Positions 24,563 through 33,720 of a DNA stretch of 37,934 nucleotides are shown here, piece after piece; position 1 is the stretch's first letter; each line of letters starts with the position of its first letter. The DNA lies in contig NZ_BCRQ01000026.1 of assembly GCF_001552675.1 (NCBI RefSeq), forward strand, positions 1-37,934. The letters run 5' to 3'. The translations under genes were made by a program, and so were the position numbers. The notes below the pieces were generated by a model. It did not search any database. It was not told the origin of the DNA and was given only the letters and a program-made list of their open reading frames with translations. This stretch comes from Alicyclobacillus sendaiensis NBRC 100866 (GTDB lineage: Bacteria; Bacillota; Bacilli; Alicyclobacillales; Alicyclobacillaceae).

Positions 24563-25840
24563 TCAGGACCCTTGCGCCATGATGCCCTTTTGAATATTTT
24601 TCACAAAATCCTTTCCACCCTGCTCGGGCGACACCTTTCCTGCAATGATGTTCTGCAGGATGCTCATCGCTTGCCACACGGCCTGCATCTGCGGAATGTT
24701 GGGCATCGGCACCGCGTAGCGCAGCTGTTCGACAAACGCTTTAAAGATTGGACTCGACTGAACCGAGCTCGACCTTTGCACTGACAAAAGTGCAGGAATC
24801 TGTTGAGAATCTTTGAAGTACATTTGCTGTGCCTGCGCACTGGTCAATGCTTGCACAAGGCTCCAGTCGGCGGCCTGTGTTTTGGACTCCTTGTTCACAA
24901 ATGCCGTGATGACCCCCAGGAACGGCGTGGCGTGTTTACCGTTTGGCAAGGTGGGCCAAGGCGTAACGCCAAAGTCAATTTTAGCCTTTTCAATATCCGC
25001 CGTGTCCCACGGCCCACTCACATACATGCCAATTTTCCCAGCGACAAACTCAGCCTTTGCAATCGAGCCATTCGTGCTTGGTGTCATCCAGTGGTACTTG
25101 GAAACCATGTCGCGCATGAGCGTATAGGCCTGAACCGCGCCCGGCGTGTCAAGCCCTATGTTGTTCGGATCAAGCGTGCCGTTTTTGTCCTTGAACACGT
25201 ACCCGCCATAACCACCGATGATGGCGTAATCAAAGTAAAGGTTCGCCTGGTCGTACATGAAGCCATGTGCATTCGCGTCTTTCACGAATTCCGACCATGT
25301 CTGCGGTGGCTGCGGCACAAGCTTCTTGTTGTAATACATCGCCGCGACCTGAACGGACACCGGCACCGAATACATCGTGCCATTCACCTTGATTGCGTCA
25401 ATGGTGTTTGGCGCGTAGAGGCTCGTGTTGATCACGCCAGGCGGCACCGGCGCCATGAGTCCTTCTTCCGCAAAGACGCCGTTGTTGTCGTGCGGCATTC
25501 CAAATACCACGTCAGGCCCCTTGCCCGTCCGCGCCGCGGTAGCATAAAACTGGAATCCCTTCGGGTTGGAACTTTGGTCGACGACGACGACCTTGTCTCC
25601 ATGCGCCTTGGCCCATTGCGCGGCGATTTTCTTCACGTCTTGCAACTCGGGCCCGGTCTGCCACGACCAAACGGTAATGGTCTGCCCTTTCGGCAGCGTG
25701 CTGGGCTCTCCGCTGGCCGTCGAAGAGCTCGCCGGAGGAGACGCGTTCTGCCCGCCACTCGACGCTCCGCAGCCAACGATGGTTCCGCCGGCCAACACCA
25801 GTGTGGCCACACTTGTCGATACGATTCCCCATCGCCTCAC
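24563..25840 (-). CDS. malE: Maltose/maltodextrin-binding lipoprotein
   Basis: A 425-residue extracellular solute-binding protein tethered to the membrane. The N-terminus is a lipoprotein signal with lipobox IVGC (modified Cys24), then a Ser/Ala/Pro/Gly-rich linker. The mature part begins GQTITVWSWQTGPELQDVKK, as in family 1 sugar-binding proteins. GKIGMYVSGPWD and GVITAFVNKESK are further family marks. It captures maltodextrins outside the cell at acid pH and passes them to MalF/MalG. GTG 25840 has GAGGGGG about eight bases upstream. It is the first gene of the malEFGR-cdaA-glcA run, behind a promoter covered by a MalR-type operator. Confidence 0.95.
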   Translation of the reverse strand: MRRWGIVSTSVATLVLAGGTIVGCGASSGGQNASPPASSSTASGEPSTLPKGQTITVWSWQTGPELQDVKKIAAQWAKAHGDKVVVVDQSSNPKGFQFYATAARTGKGPDVVFGMPHDNNGVFAEEGLMAPVPPGVINTSLYAPNTIDAIKVNGTMYSVPVSVQVAAMYYNKKLVPQPPQTWSEFVKDANAHGFMYDQANLYFDYAIIGGYGGYVFKDKNGTLDPNNIGLDTPGAVQAYTLMRDMVSKYHWMTPSTNGSIAKAEFVAGKIGMYVSGPWDTADIEKAKIDFGVTPWPTLPNGKHATPFLGVITAFVNKESKTQAADWSLVQALTSAQAQQMYFKDSQQIPALLSVQRSSSVQSSPIFKAFVEQLRYAVPMPNIPQMQAVWQAMSILQNIIAGKVSPEQGGKDFVKNIQKGIMAQGS

Positions 25841-25878
25841 CGAACTAACCCCCTCTGTAAATTCACTTTAAATTCACT

Positions 25879-25894
25879 GCGCAAACGTTTGCGC
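25879..25894 (-). promoter_or_regulatory. MalR-type operator at the malE promoter
   Basis: GCGCAAACGTTTGCGC is a perfect 16-bp palindrome starting four bases downstream of the -10 box and covering the predicted transcription start. It is shaped as a LacI-family site with a central CG. A repressor here would block initiation directly. Confidence 0.88.
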
Positions 25895-25898
25895 GAAC

Positions 25899-25928
25899 AG
25901 TATAACGCTTTCACACGGTCGCGATCAA
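25899..25928 (-). promoter_or_regulatory. malE promoter
   Basis: TTGATC (25928-25923) and TATACT (25904-25899) are 18 bp apart on the minus strand, with start near 25892 inside the operator. Confidence 0.7.
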
Positions 25929-25948
25929 GAGTCCACCTCGAAAATGTC

Positions 25949-25963
25949 GGGGACCTCATCCCC
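25949..25963 (-). terminator. Short hairpin after amyA
   Basis: GGGGA-CCTCA-TCCCC is followed on the minus strand by GACATTTT, 23 bases past the amyA stop. It could be a weak terminator separating amyA from malE; read-through into malE is possible. Confidence 0.4.
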
Positions 25964-25985
25964 TAGCCATTGACAGTTCACCTGT

Positions 25986-28900
25986 TTAACGCGACAACGT
26001 CAGCGGGTTCGACACAGCTTGCCCATCGTCATTTTGCGCAGCGACTCGGTAGGTGACTGACGAGAGGCCGGCCGGAACTCGAAGGGAAACCGTCATGACT
26101 CCTCTCCCCAGCATGTTTGAGTCCTCATCCGCACCGTTCCCTGGGCTTTTCACCTCCTGGTACGCCGATACTCTATTGACTACCATATACGCCCCGTCCA
26201 ACTGTTTCTCGTAGATGATATATTGTGTTGCACCCGACACAGGTGTGATGGAAAGGATGGCTCTCCCCGCTTCGATCCGGCCACGAATCTCCGGCTGATT
26301 CAGGCGCACGGCGGGTACATCTACTGGAAGAGACAGATGGCCTTCATTCGGACTCGTCTCCCGACCAGGCGTTCCAAGGATGGCTTCAACAGCAAACGTT
26401 TGCGCCGTCGCGCCGCGGCTTACCGTAAAACTCAAGTCTTCCGCAGAAAGCACGGGCCCAGCGGGCAGCCAGTGTCCGTCCGCATTCTTCTTCCAAACGC
26501 GATAACCCAAGGCACCTTGAACAGGTGTCCAAGCAATCTCGTCCTGAGAATGTTCCTCCTGCAAATAGGCCACCGGCGTGTCGCTTGGCGTCACGAATAT
26601 CGCGCCTTGGTAGGGCTGCAAAGTGAGCGTGATATGACCGTTCTGCACCTCGTGCCATTGGTTGGTCAGCTCATCAAGCATCATGGTGCCGTCCGCAACG
26701 GTCCCGCGCGTCGGAATGGTCACCGTGGTCGTTTGGTTCTGATTGTTGATGGCCACGATGGCCGTGGCGTTCCGCGCTGGGTCGCCGAAGACATCATGCC
26801 CATCTTGGATGGTTCTCGCAAATGCGTACACCATCCCTTCTGCATACAAAGGTGTGAAACCTCCGGTCTGTAGAACAGAATTGGCAGTCCGAATGGCGCC
26901 AAGCTTGCGATAGTGGTTCAAGAGCGCAAGGTTCTGATGATCCCACGGATAGGTCCTACGATTGAGCGGATCAGAATAGCCGCCTAACCCCGCTTCGTCT
27001 CCGTAAAAAATCGTCGGATCACCAGGAAAGCTGAATTGGAAGTCGGAAACAAGTTTCAGCCTCTCAATGCCGAGCTCATCATCTGCCGCGGACGGCTCGT
27101 ACTCGTCCTGCTCAAGCGCAGACATATCGCCCGGTTGTGGCGCGTTCTCCAGGATGGTCAAGATCCTCATGGTGTCCTGTGAATCGACAAGGTTCATCAT
27201 CGAATCAAACGACTGCAGCGGATACTCGCTGTAGAGCCGCATCAGTTCTTGGTTGAATCCTGGGGCGTCGACGGCGTGATGTTGCACATTGCCGTCATTG
27301 TATGTCCCACGGAAGAAGTCGATGACCGCATTCCGAAACTGGTAATTCATCACACTATCAAACGTCGAACCCGTCAGCCAATCCGTTCCGTTGTCATTTG
27401 TGGCGTTTCCCCAGACCTCTCCTACAATCGCCGCATTTGGGTCGATGGACTTCACCGCTTTGCGGAAGCCACTCCACCAGGAAGTATTGAAGTTGCTGTT
27501 GTCTGCCGAGTCCAAACGCCACCCGTCCGCTCCTTCGCCTATCCAATAACGCGCCACAGAGTGGCTGCCCCCGTAAACAAATCGCTGATAGGCAGGGTCC
27601 GACGTATTCGTCAAGGGCAGGGTGTCAATCTGGAACCACGAATTATAAGGGTTCGAGGCATTGCCTGTCCATGAATACCAGGAATAGTAAGGCGATAGGG
27701 ATGGCTGGTTCTTCAGGTATGCCTGCCATGCCCCCTCTGAGCGGAAATTCCCGAACTTATTAAAATATACACTGTCACTTCCGGTGTCCTCGAACACCCC
27801 GTCCAGGATGATGTGGAACCCCTTTGCGTGCGCGGCCCGCACCAGGTTCAACCAATCCTGCTGCGTGCCAAATCCGGGGTCGATCTTGAAGTAGTCAGCT
27901 GTATCGTACTTGTGATTGGACTCCGCTTCAAACACAGGCATGAGATAAAGCGTATTGACCCCTAAGCTCTTCAGGTAATCCAGCTTGTCCTCAATGCCCC
28001 GCAGATCGCCCCCAAAAAAGTCGATGTTCCATTGTCCATTCCCTCGGAGCGCAGCAATGCTCGGGTCGGACGAGGGAGGGATGTTAGGGTCGTAAGGCGG
28101 CGAGTCCCAGTTCCCGTGGAACTCAATGGGACCCAACGACTCCGCGCCGTTTTCGTTTACATAGATCCCCTTTTGAGTCTTTGGGTTCTCTTCCGTCGCG
28201 ATGTCTCCGTTATAGAACCGATCCGGCATGATTTCATAGATCACCGCGTGTTTCAACCAATCGGGGGTTTGAAATCCCCGTTCGTACACGGTGATCTGAT
28301 AGCTTGGTCCGTCAGAAGACAACCCAACCTGGCCAAGACCTTCGAGTTGGGCCCCGTTATCATCGTAATAAATGACCTGACCGGTTTCCGTCTCTGTCTT
28401 AAACTGATACCACATGGTACCGGGTGTTTTTACATAAGAAGGAGGGATCGTCACTGTCCACCATGTGTAGTTGCTCGCATCCTCCACGCCCGCTTGTTGA
28501 GCCAATTCGTCCGCAGACATTTGCAGCTTTTGCATGGGTAGGTCCACCTCGCCCGCCCGACCGTCGGCTCCCCACAGTCGAAGCGTCGCGCGCTCGACGC
28601 TGAGAGGCGCACGCAGACGAAGTGTGATGGGTGTTCCTGTCGGCACCGCTCCGAATGGCGAACGATAAAACGCCCGAAACGAATCGTGTTCATACGCTTC
28701 CATCCACGCAGGCAGCGGACCAATCACAAGTTCCGCACTTCTATCGAACTCGACGTTCACCACCCCATCCGCGTCCTTCGCGACTGTGACGATTTCGACG
28801 CGGTACAGACCATTCGGGAGGCTCGCGGGAACCGTGAATTGAACGCTGTTCCAGGTCGCATTTGCCCCACGAGCCGTGGCAACCGTATCGCCCGATGAGT

Positions 28901-29870
28901 TGACGAACCGCACCCATGTCTCGTTGGGCTGGTCCTGACTTCCCGCGAAGTCCCCCACAGGATCGGAAGCCGTGATTGTATCACCAGGATTGGCTTGTAG
29001 GGACGAGAGCGTCAGCGTGCCCACAGGCAGCGGAAAGTTGTTGTTTGTGTCGTCGGACGTGTGCAGGCCGTCACCGGAGAGACATGCAAAACTGGTGCCG
29101 TCGTAGATGTCGAAACGGTAGTAAACGGTTCCTCCATCTGAGGCCGGGATTTGGGCGGACCAGAGTTGATAGGGTCCAAATGTTCTGCCTGGGGACATTG
29201 CCACCTGAAAGCCTTTGTTCTGTGCGGTGTCCCAGCAGTTCAATACCACCTTCGTCAGATTTCCGCTGTACGCACGAAGACGGATGGTCACCGCTTCTCC
29301 CGGCGAAGGATTGGGATCAGATACGTACATCGAACTATCCGACGTGTAAATCCCGTCCCATTGAATCGTGCTGGCGGTTGTATAGGGCATCACCTCAAGC
29401 CCTTGTCCTGGAGGTGTCGAGACGGAAAGTGTCCCACTTTCGACGGTCACCGTGTACGTGCCCGCCCCCAGCCCATCCTCACCCCCGGGAAGCCGCAGCG
29501 TGACAGAATTGGGCCCCGTCAGCGCGGCGTAGTCGGTTACGTCGATCACGCCGTTGTTCGAATTCGATACCTCTACCTTCAAATTTGTGGCATCCAGGTT
29601 CAGGCCGGTCACGGTGAGGACCACCGTGGCTGCGTCTCCCGCCCGAAAACCGTTGCCGCTGACAATCTGAACGGAACCGGAATCGGTTGGTTCAGTTGCG
29701 TTGCCAGGCGAAGCCGCGCCGGTCGAGGATGGCGCATCGGGACTGACTACCGTGTTCGCCGCGAGAACGCGGGCCTTGCTCACGACACGTGGGTTGCCAA
29801 ACACCGCCACCGGGAGCGTCGCCGACATGACGATGGACGTCGCGAGTCCCGCAGCACCTTTCCAATTCAA
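25986..29870 (-). CDS. amyA: Secreted alpha-amylase/amylopullulanase, GH13, multidomain
   Basis: A 1294-residue exported starch-degrading enzyme. A signal peptide covers about residues 1-25 (LNWKGAAGLATSIVMSAT, then AVFG). About 500 residues of beta-sandwich modules follow. The catalytic barrel begins at HAVIYEIMPDRFYNGD (~540), and two fibronectin-III-like repeats end the protein. Region II EGADGWRLDSADN (nucleophile Asp787), region III VGEVWGN (Glu818) and the region IV Asp899 are present. However, region I reads DGVFEDTG instead of DxxxNH, and region IV SQD instead of SHD, so both conserved histidines are replaced. The start TTG 29870 has AAGGAGG eight bases upstream; the frame upstream runs through the operator. 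A GCAAACGTTTGC palindrome lies inside the 3' coding part. Confidence 0.93.
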   Translation of the reverse strand: MNWKGAAGLATSIVMSATLPVAVFGNPRVVSKARVLAANTVVSPDAPSSTGAASPGNATEPTDSGSVQIVSGNGFRAGDAATVVLTVTGLNLDATNLKVEVSNSNNGVIDVTDYAALTGPNSVTLRLPGGEDGLGAGTYTVTVESGTLSVSTPPGQGLEVMPYTTASTIQWDGIYTSDSSMYVSDPNPSPGEAVTIRLRAYSGNLTKVVLNCWDTAQNKGFQVAMSPGRTFGPYQLWSAQIPASDGGTVYYRFDIYDGTSFACLSGDGLHTSDDTNNNFPLPVGTLTLSSLQANPGDTITASDPVGDFAGSQDQPNETWVRFVNSSGDTVATARGANATWNSVQFTVPASLPNGLYRVEIVTVAKDADGVVNVEFDRSAELVIGPLPAWMEAYEHDSFRAFYRSPFGAVPTGTPITLRLRAPLSVERATLRLWGADGRAGEVDLPMQKLQMSADELAQQAGVEDASNYTWWTVTIPPSYVKTPGTMWYQFKTETETGQVIYYDDNGAQLEGLGQVGLSSDGPSYQITVYERGFQTPDWLKHAVIYEIMPDRFYNGDIATEENPKTQKGIYVNENGAESLGPIEFHGNWDSPPYDPNIPPSSDPSIAALRGNGQWNIDFFGGDLRGIEDKLDYLKSLGVNTLYLMPVFEAESNHKYDTADYFKIDPGFGTQQDWLNLVRAAHAKGFHIILDGVFEDTGSDSVYFNKFGNFRSEGAWQAYLKNQPSLSPYYSWYSWTGNASNPYNSWFQIDTLPLTNTSDPAYQRFVYGGSHSVARYWIGEGADGWRLDSADNSNFNTSWWSGFRKAVKSIDPNAAIVGEVWGNATNDNGTDWLTGSTFDSVMNYQFRNAVIDFFRGTYNDGNVQHHAVDAPGFNQELMRLYSEYPLQSFDSMMNLVDSQDTMRILTILENAPQPGDMSALEQDEYEPSAADDELGIERLKLVSDFQFSFPGDPTIFYGDEAGLGGYSDPLNRRTYPWDHQNLALLNHYRKLGAIRTANSVLQTGGFTPLYAEGMVYAFARTIQDGHDVFGDPARNATAIVAINNQNQTTTVTIPTRGTVADGTMMLDELTNQWHEVQNGHITLTLQPYQGAIFVTPSDTPVAYLQEEHSQDEIAWTPVQGALGYRVWKKNADGHWLPAGPVLSAEDLSFTVSRGATAQTFAVEAILGTPGRETSPNEGHLSLPVDVPAVRLNQPEIRGRIEAGRAILSITPVSGATQYIIYEKQLDGAYMVVNRVSAYQEVKSPGNGADEDSNMLGRGVMTVSLRVPAGLSSVTYRVAAQNDDGQAVSNPLTLSR

Positions 29871-29890
29871 GCTTATCAACCTCCTTGTAC

Positions 29891-29906
29891 GTGCAAACGT
29901 TTGCAC
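29891..29906 (-). promoter_or_regulatory. MalR/cre-type operator in the amyA leader
   Basis: GTGCAAACGTTTGCAC is a perfect 16-bp palindrome about 14-29 bases downstream of the predicted amyA transcription start and just before the ribosome site. It shares the CAAACGTTTG core with the malE operator. It also fits the loose catabolite-responsive pattern TGNAANCGNWNNCW, which the malE copy does not. Confidence 0.88.
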
Positions 29907-29923
29907 CAAACTTATCGTCCTGG

Positions 29924-29951
29924 ATTATACGCGTAGTCCGCATGAGGTCAA
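29924..29951 (-). promoter_or_regulatory. amyA promoter
   Basis: TTGACC (29951-29946) and a perfect TATAAT (29929-29924) are 16 bp apart. The start would be near 29918-29920, giving a leader of about 50 bases that contains the operator. Confidence 0.8.
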
Positions 29952-30041
29952 TGGCGTTCCCTCACCGTTCATTGTCCGAATCGCCCTTCTTTTTGTGCCC
30001 TCCCTTGTTCCCTTCACCTCTCGTCCACTGTTAAAATGTAA

Positions 30042-31007
<966 letters not shown>

Positions 31008-31040
31008 CCGGGGCGAGCACAACCGAGAGGAGGCTTTCAC

Positions 31041-31793
31041 GTGGCATGGATGAAGTTCCCCGGTGCGCATCGCGCGCCTATCATGTTTCTCGAGCACGCG
31101 CGCATCTTCCCGTCCCGCACCACGCCGTATGTGGATCCCTTTCTCCTTTTGGACCACTTCTCCATCCAGCACCCGGATGGCTTTCCGGATCACCCGCATC
31201 GGGGATTTGAGATCATCACGTACGTCTTGCGTGGCGCCGTCGCACACGCGGACAGCGCAGGCCACCAGAGCGTCATTCCCGAGGGCGGCGCGCAGCACGT
31301 GACAGCGGGGCGCGGGATTGTGCACTCGGAGATGCCTGGGACGGACGGGATCGACAGCGGTCTGCAGCTGTGGATCAACATCCCCCGAAGCGACAAGGGG
31401 ATGGAGCCGAGCTACGAGGATATCCCGCCCGACGCATTGCCAATAGACGAGCCCGCGCCAGGCGTGCGGAGGAAGTGGATTGTCGGCGGTGGATCGCCGC
31501 TTCGGACCCATCGGCCGATGACGTACCAGGACGTTGAGATGGCGCCAGGCGCATCGTACGTGCTCGAAGCGCCCGCGCATCATCAGGGGTTCATCTTCGT
31601 GCTCGGCGGCTCGGGTCACCTGGGTGAAGAAGAGTTCCCTATGCAAAAGGGTGATCTCTTCATCTGGCACCAGGCCACCGACGAGGCGTTTGCGCCCACG
31701 CCGGTCCGGGCCGTGGAACAGCTTCGCGCCGTCATGGTCTTCGGCGAGCCGGTCGGCGAGCGGCCCATCTTCAACGGCCCGTTTGTCGATTAA
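31041..31793 (+). CDS. Pirin family protein
   Basis: A 250-residue bicupin. Pirins bind a metal, usually Fe, and some bacterial ones show quercetin dioxygenase activity; the role here is unknown. The metal ligands are visible in the N-terminal cupin: His51 and His53 in DHPHRGFE, then His95 and Glu97 in GIVHSEMPG. VIPEGGAQHVTAGRG is the pirin hallmark, and the C-terminal cupin begins about residue 160. GTG 31041 has GAGAGGAGG seven bases upstream. It follows est2 by 33 bases. Its stop overlaps the stop of the convergent NUDIX gene in a shared TTAA (31790-31793). Confidence 0.9.
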   Translation: MAWMKFPGAHRAPIMFLEHARIFPSRTTPYVDPFLLLDHFSIQHPDGFPDHPHRGFEIITYVLRGAVAHADSAGHQSVIPEGGAQHVTAGRGIVHSEMPGTDGIDSGLQLWINIPRSDKGMEPSYEDIPPDALPIDEPAPGVRRKWIVGGGSPLRTHRPMTYQDVEMAPGASYVLEAPAHHQGFIFVLGGSGHLGEEEFPMQKGDLFIWHQATDEAFAPTPVRAVEQLRAVMVFGEPVGERPIFNGPFVD

Positions 31794-32428
31794 GGCGCAT
31801 CTTCCTGGGCGAAGAACCTTTCGAGCAGTTGCAGGTATGCGCGCGATCGCGGCACGAAGTCTGCCCAGGCCGCGACGCGCGCGTCTCGTTGCAGGCCGGA
31901 TGGCGACAGGCGGTACCCAGTGAGCACCGCTTCGCGCCGACGGCCGAAGGCGAGATCGAGAAAATCGCCCATGGGAATCTCGTAGATGCCGGCAATCTCA
32001 TCCGGCGCCGGGCGCAGCGCCTCGAGCACAAGGTCTGGGACGATGGCGGCATACACGTGGTGAAACTCGCGGTCCCAGACGGACCCGAACCGCGCCTCGT
32101 TCGCCACCACGCCGAGTTTGTGCAGGCGCGCCGCGGACAAGTGAAGGCCGAGCTCCTCCTCGATCTCGCGCACGCCGTCGTCCGGCGATTCCCCTGCCTC
32201 GAGGTGGCCGGCGGCGCTCACGTCAAAGCGCAGGGGATTCGTATCCTTGTGCGGGCCGCGCAGCTGGATGACGAGCTTCGCGTCGAGGCGCCTAGCGGAC
32301 GCAATCCAAGCGTGAAACGTCTGGTGCCACAGCCCGCGCTCGTGTACCATGGACCTTGGCGCTCTGCCGCAGGGAATCATTTCGGAAGTGAAAATATCAA
32401 GCCATTCTTCGCGCTCTTCTGTGCTCAT
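31790..32428 (-). CDS. NUDIX hydrolase
   Basis: A 212-residue hydrolase for a nucleoside-diphosphate-linked compound or related substrate, not identifiable from sequence. The Nudix box is GHLEAGESPDDGVREIEEELGL (residues 74-95, quoted as GHLEAGE plus REIEEELGL around SPDDGV). It has six rather than the canonical seven residues between the first Glu and RE, while the metal-binding Glu residues are all there. The N-terminal WHQTFHAWI and the length suggest the isopentenyl-diphosphate-isomerase-like branch. ATG 32428 has AGGGGGG about five bases upstream. It is convergent with pirin and divergent from the MFS gene at 32495. Confidence 0.88.
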   Translation of the reverse strand: MSTEEREEWLDIFTSEMIPCGRAPRSMVHERGLWHQTFHAWIASARRLDAKLVIQLRGPHKDTNPLRFDVSAAGHLEAGESPDDGVREIEEELGLHLSAARLHKLGVVANEARFGSVWDREFHHVYAAIVPDLVLEALRPAPDEIAGIYEIPMGDFLDLAFGRRREAVLTGYRLSPSGLQRDARVAAWADFVPRSRAYLQLLERFFAQEDAP

Positions 32429-32494
32429 GATGTCCCCCCTGGTTCAACGTACCACATTCGTTGCCGGCGCAACATGCCCGAAGGAGGATGGACC

Positions 32495-33691
32495 TTGCCC
32501 CTCTACGTATGGCTCGCATGCGGCCTGTACTGGATGAACGGGATGGCCACCGTCGTCCTCGGCAGCGTGTTGCCGCTCGCCGTGCAACACCTGCACACCA
32601 CCTACGTGTTCGGGAGCGATCTCGTCTTCCTTCAGTTCGTCGGCTACTGGATTGGAGTTCCCCTCTCCTCCATGGCCGTGCGCCGCACGGGGTATCGGGG
32701 CGCCATCGTCGCGTCGAGCGCCATCACCGCCCTGGCTTCGGCGGGCTTCACCGCGTGGCCGAAACCCTTACCGTACCTCGTGTGCTCGCTCGCAAACGGC
32801 ATCGGCATGGCGCTGATGCAGGCGACCGTGTCCACCTCCCTCATCGAGTGGTTCCCGGCCCGCCGAGCGGTCATCATGAGCCGGACCGAGGCCGCGTTTG
32901 GCCTGGGCTGCGTGCTCGGCCCCCTCTTTGCGGGCGCATGCATCGCCGCCGGCAGGTGGCAGATGGCCTTCGCACTGGTGGCCGCGGCGGCTGCGGCGCT
33001 CGCGGTAGCCGGCGCCTTCACGCCTATGGCCGCGCGCGACAGCCGTGAGGGCCCGCGCGACGCGCACACGGACGCCATTCATCTCGCCAACCGGCGCGAT
33101 CGCGCCCTTGTCCTTGCGCTCTTCATGCTCTGCGTTCTCATCTACGTCGGCTTGGAATCGTGCGTGAACAACTTCCTTCCGGCCGTGTTTGTCGAGCATT
33201 TTGCCCTTCCGGCCACCACCGCGTCCGTCGCCGTGAGCGCGTTCTGGGCTGCGATGGTGGCAGGGCGCATGGCGACCGGATGGATTGCGAGGAAACTGCC
33301 GTATCGGCCGTATCTCATCCTCGCGGCGGTGGGAACGCTCTGCACCACCGTGGCCTTGGCTGCGACGAGATCCGTTGTCCTAGGGTATGTCGAATGCGTG
33401 TGGCTCGGCCTCTTCATGTCGGGGATTTACGTCGTCACCCTGGTGTTCGCGAATCACGCGTTTCCGGACCTCACCGGGCTTGTGACGAGGTTGGTCACGT
33501 TCTTCGCGGGGCTGGGTGGCGCGACGCTGCCGTACGCATTTGGTTGGACACTCGCCAAGACGGGATCGCAGTGGGCGGACGTGGCGTTGGCCCTTTTTGC
33601 GGCCATGCTGTTTGGCGTGGTGAGCTGGACGGGGTGGGTGACCAAGCGCAAGTCGAGATCGCCGAGCAAACGCGTGCACGCGGCGGGGTGA
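32495..33691 (+). CDS. MFS transporter
   Basis: A 398-residue membrane carrier with about twelve hydrophobic segments and the short N-terminus typical of the major facilitator superfamily. The segments run from LYVWLACGLYWMNGMATVVL to LFAAMLFGVVSWTGWV. A polar central loop (AARDSREGPRDAHTDAIHLA) splits it into two six-helix halves. The second half starts ALVLALFMLCVLIYVG. A degenerate loop motif AVRRTGYRG sits between helices 2 and 3, and GRMATGWIARKL is its counterpart in the second half. The substrate is not identifiable. The start chosen is TTG 32495, because AAGGAGG (32481-32487) is seven bases upstream; ATG 32474 is in frame but precedes that site. The upstream open frame is antisense to the NUDIX gene. 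Confidence 0.85.
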   Translation: MPLYVWLACGLYWMNGMATVVLGSVLPLAVQHLHTTYVFGSDLVFLQFVGYWIGVPLSSMAVRRTGYRGAIVASSAITALASAGFTAWPKPLPYLVCSLANGIGMALMQATVSTSLIEWFPARRAVIMSRTEAAFGLGCVLGPLFAGACIAAGRWQMAFALVAAAAAALAVAGAFTPMAARDSREGPRDAHTDAIHLANRRDRALVLALFMLCVLIYVGLESCVNNFLPAVFVEHFALPATTASVAVSAFWAAMVAGRMATGWIARKLPYRPYLILAAVGTLCTTVALAATRSVVLGYVECVWLGLFMSGIYVVTLVFANHAFPDLTGLVTRLVTFFAGLGGATLPYAFGWTLAKTGSQWADVALALFAAMLFGVVSWTGWVTKRKSRSPSKRVHAAG

Positions 33692-33720
33692 GCGGATGTA
33701 AAGACAACACGGGGCCGCGG

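Noticed and set aside
31829-32494. Extension of the MFS transporter upstream of 32495 and the ATG at 32474
   Set aside because: Most of it is antisense to the NUDIX gene. The strong AAGGAGG lies between ATG 32474 and TTG 32495, so the TTG is the natural start.
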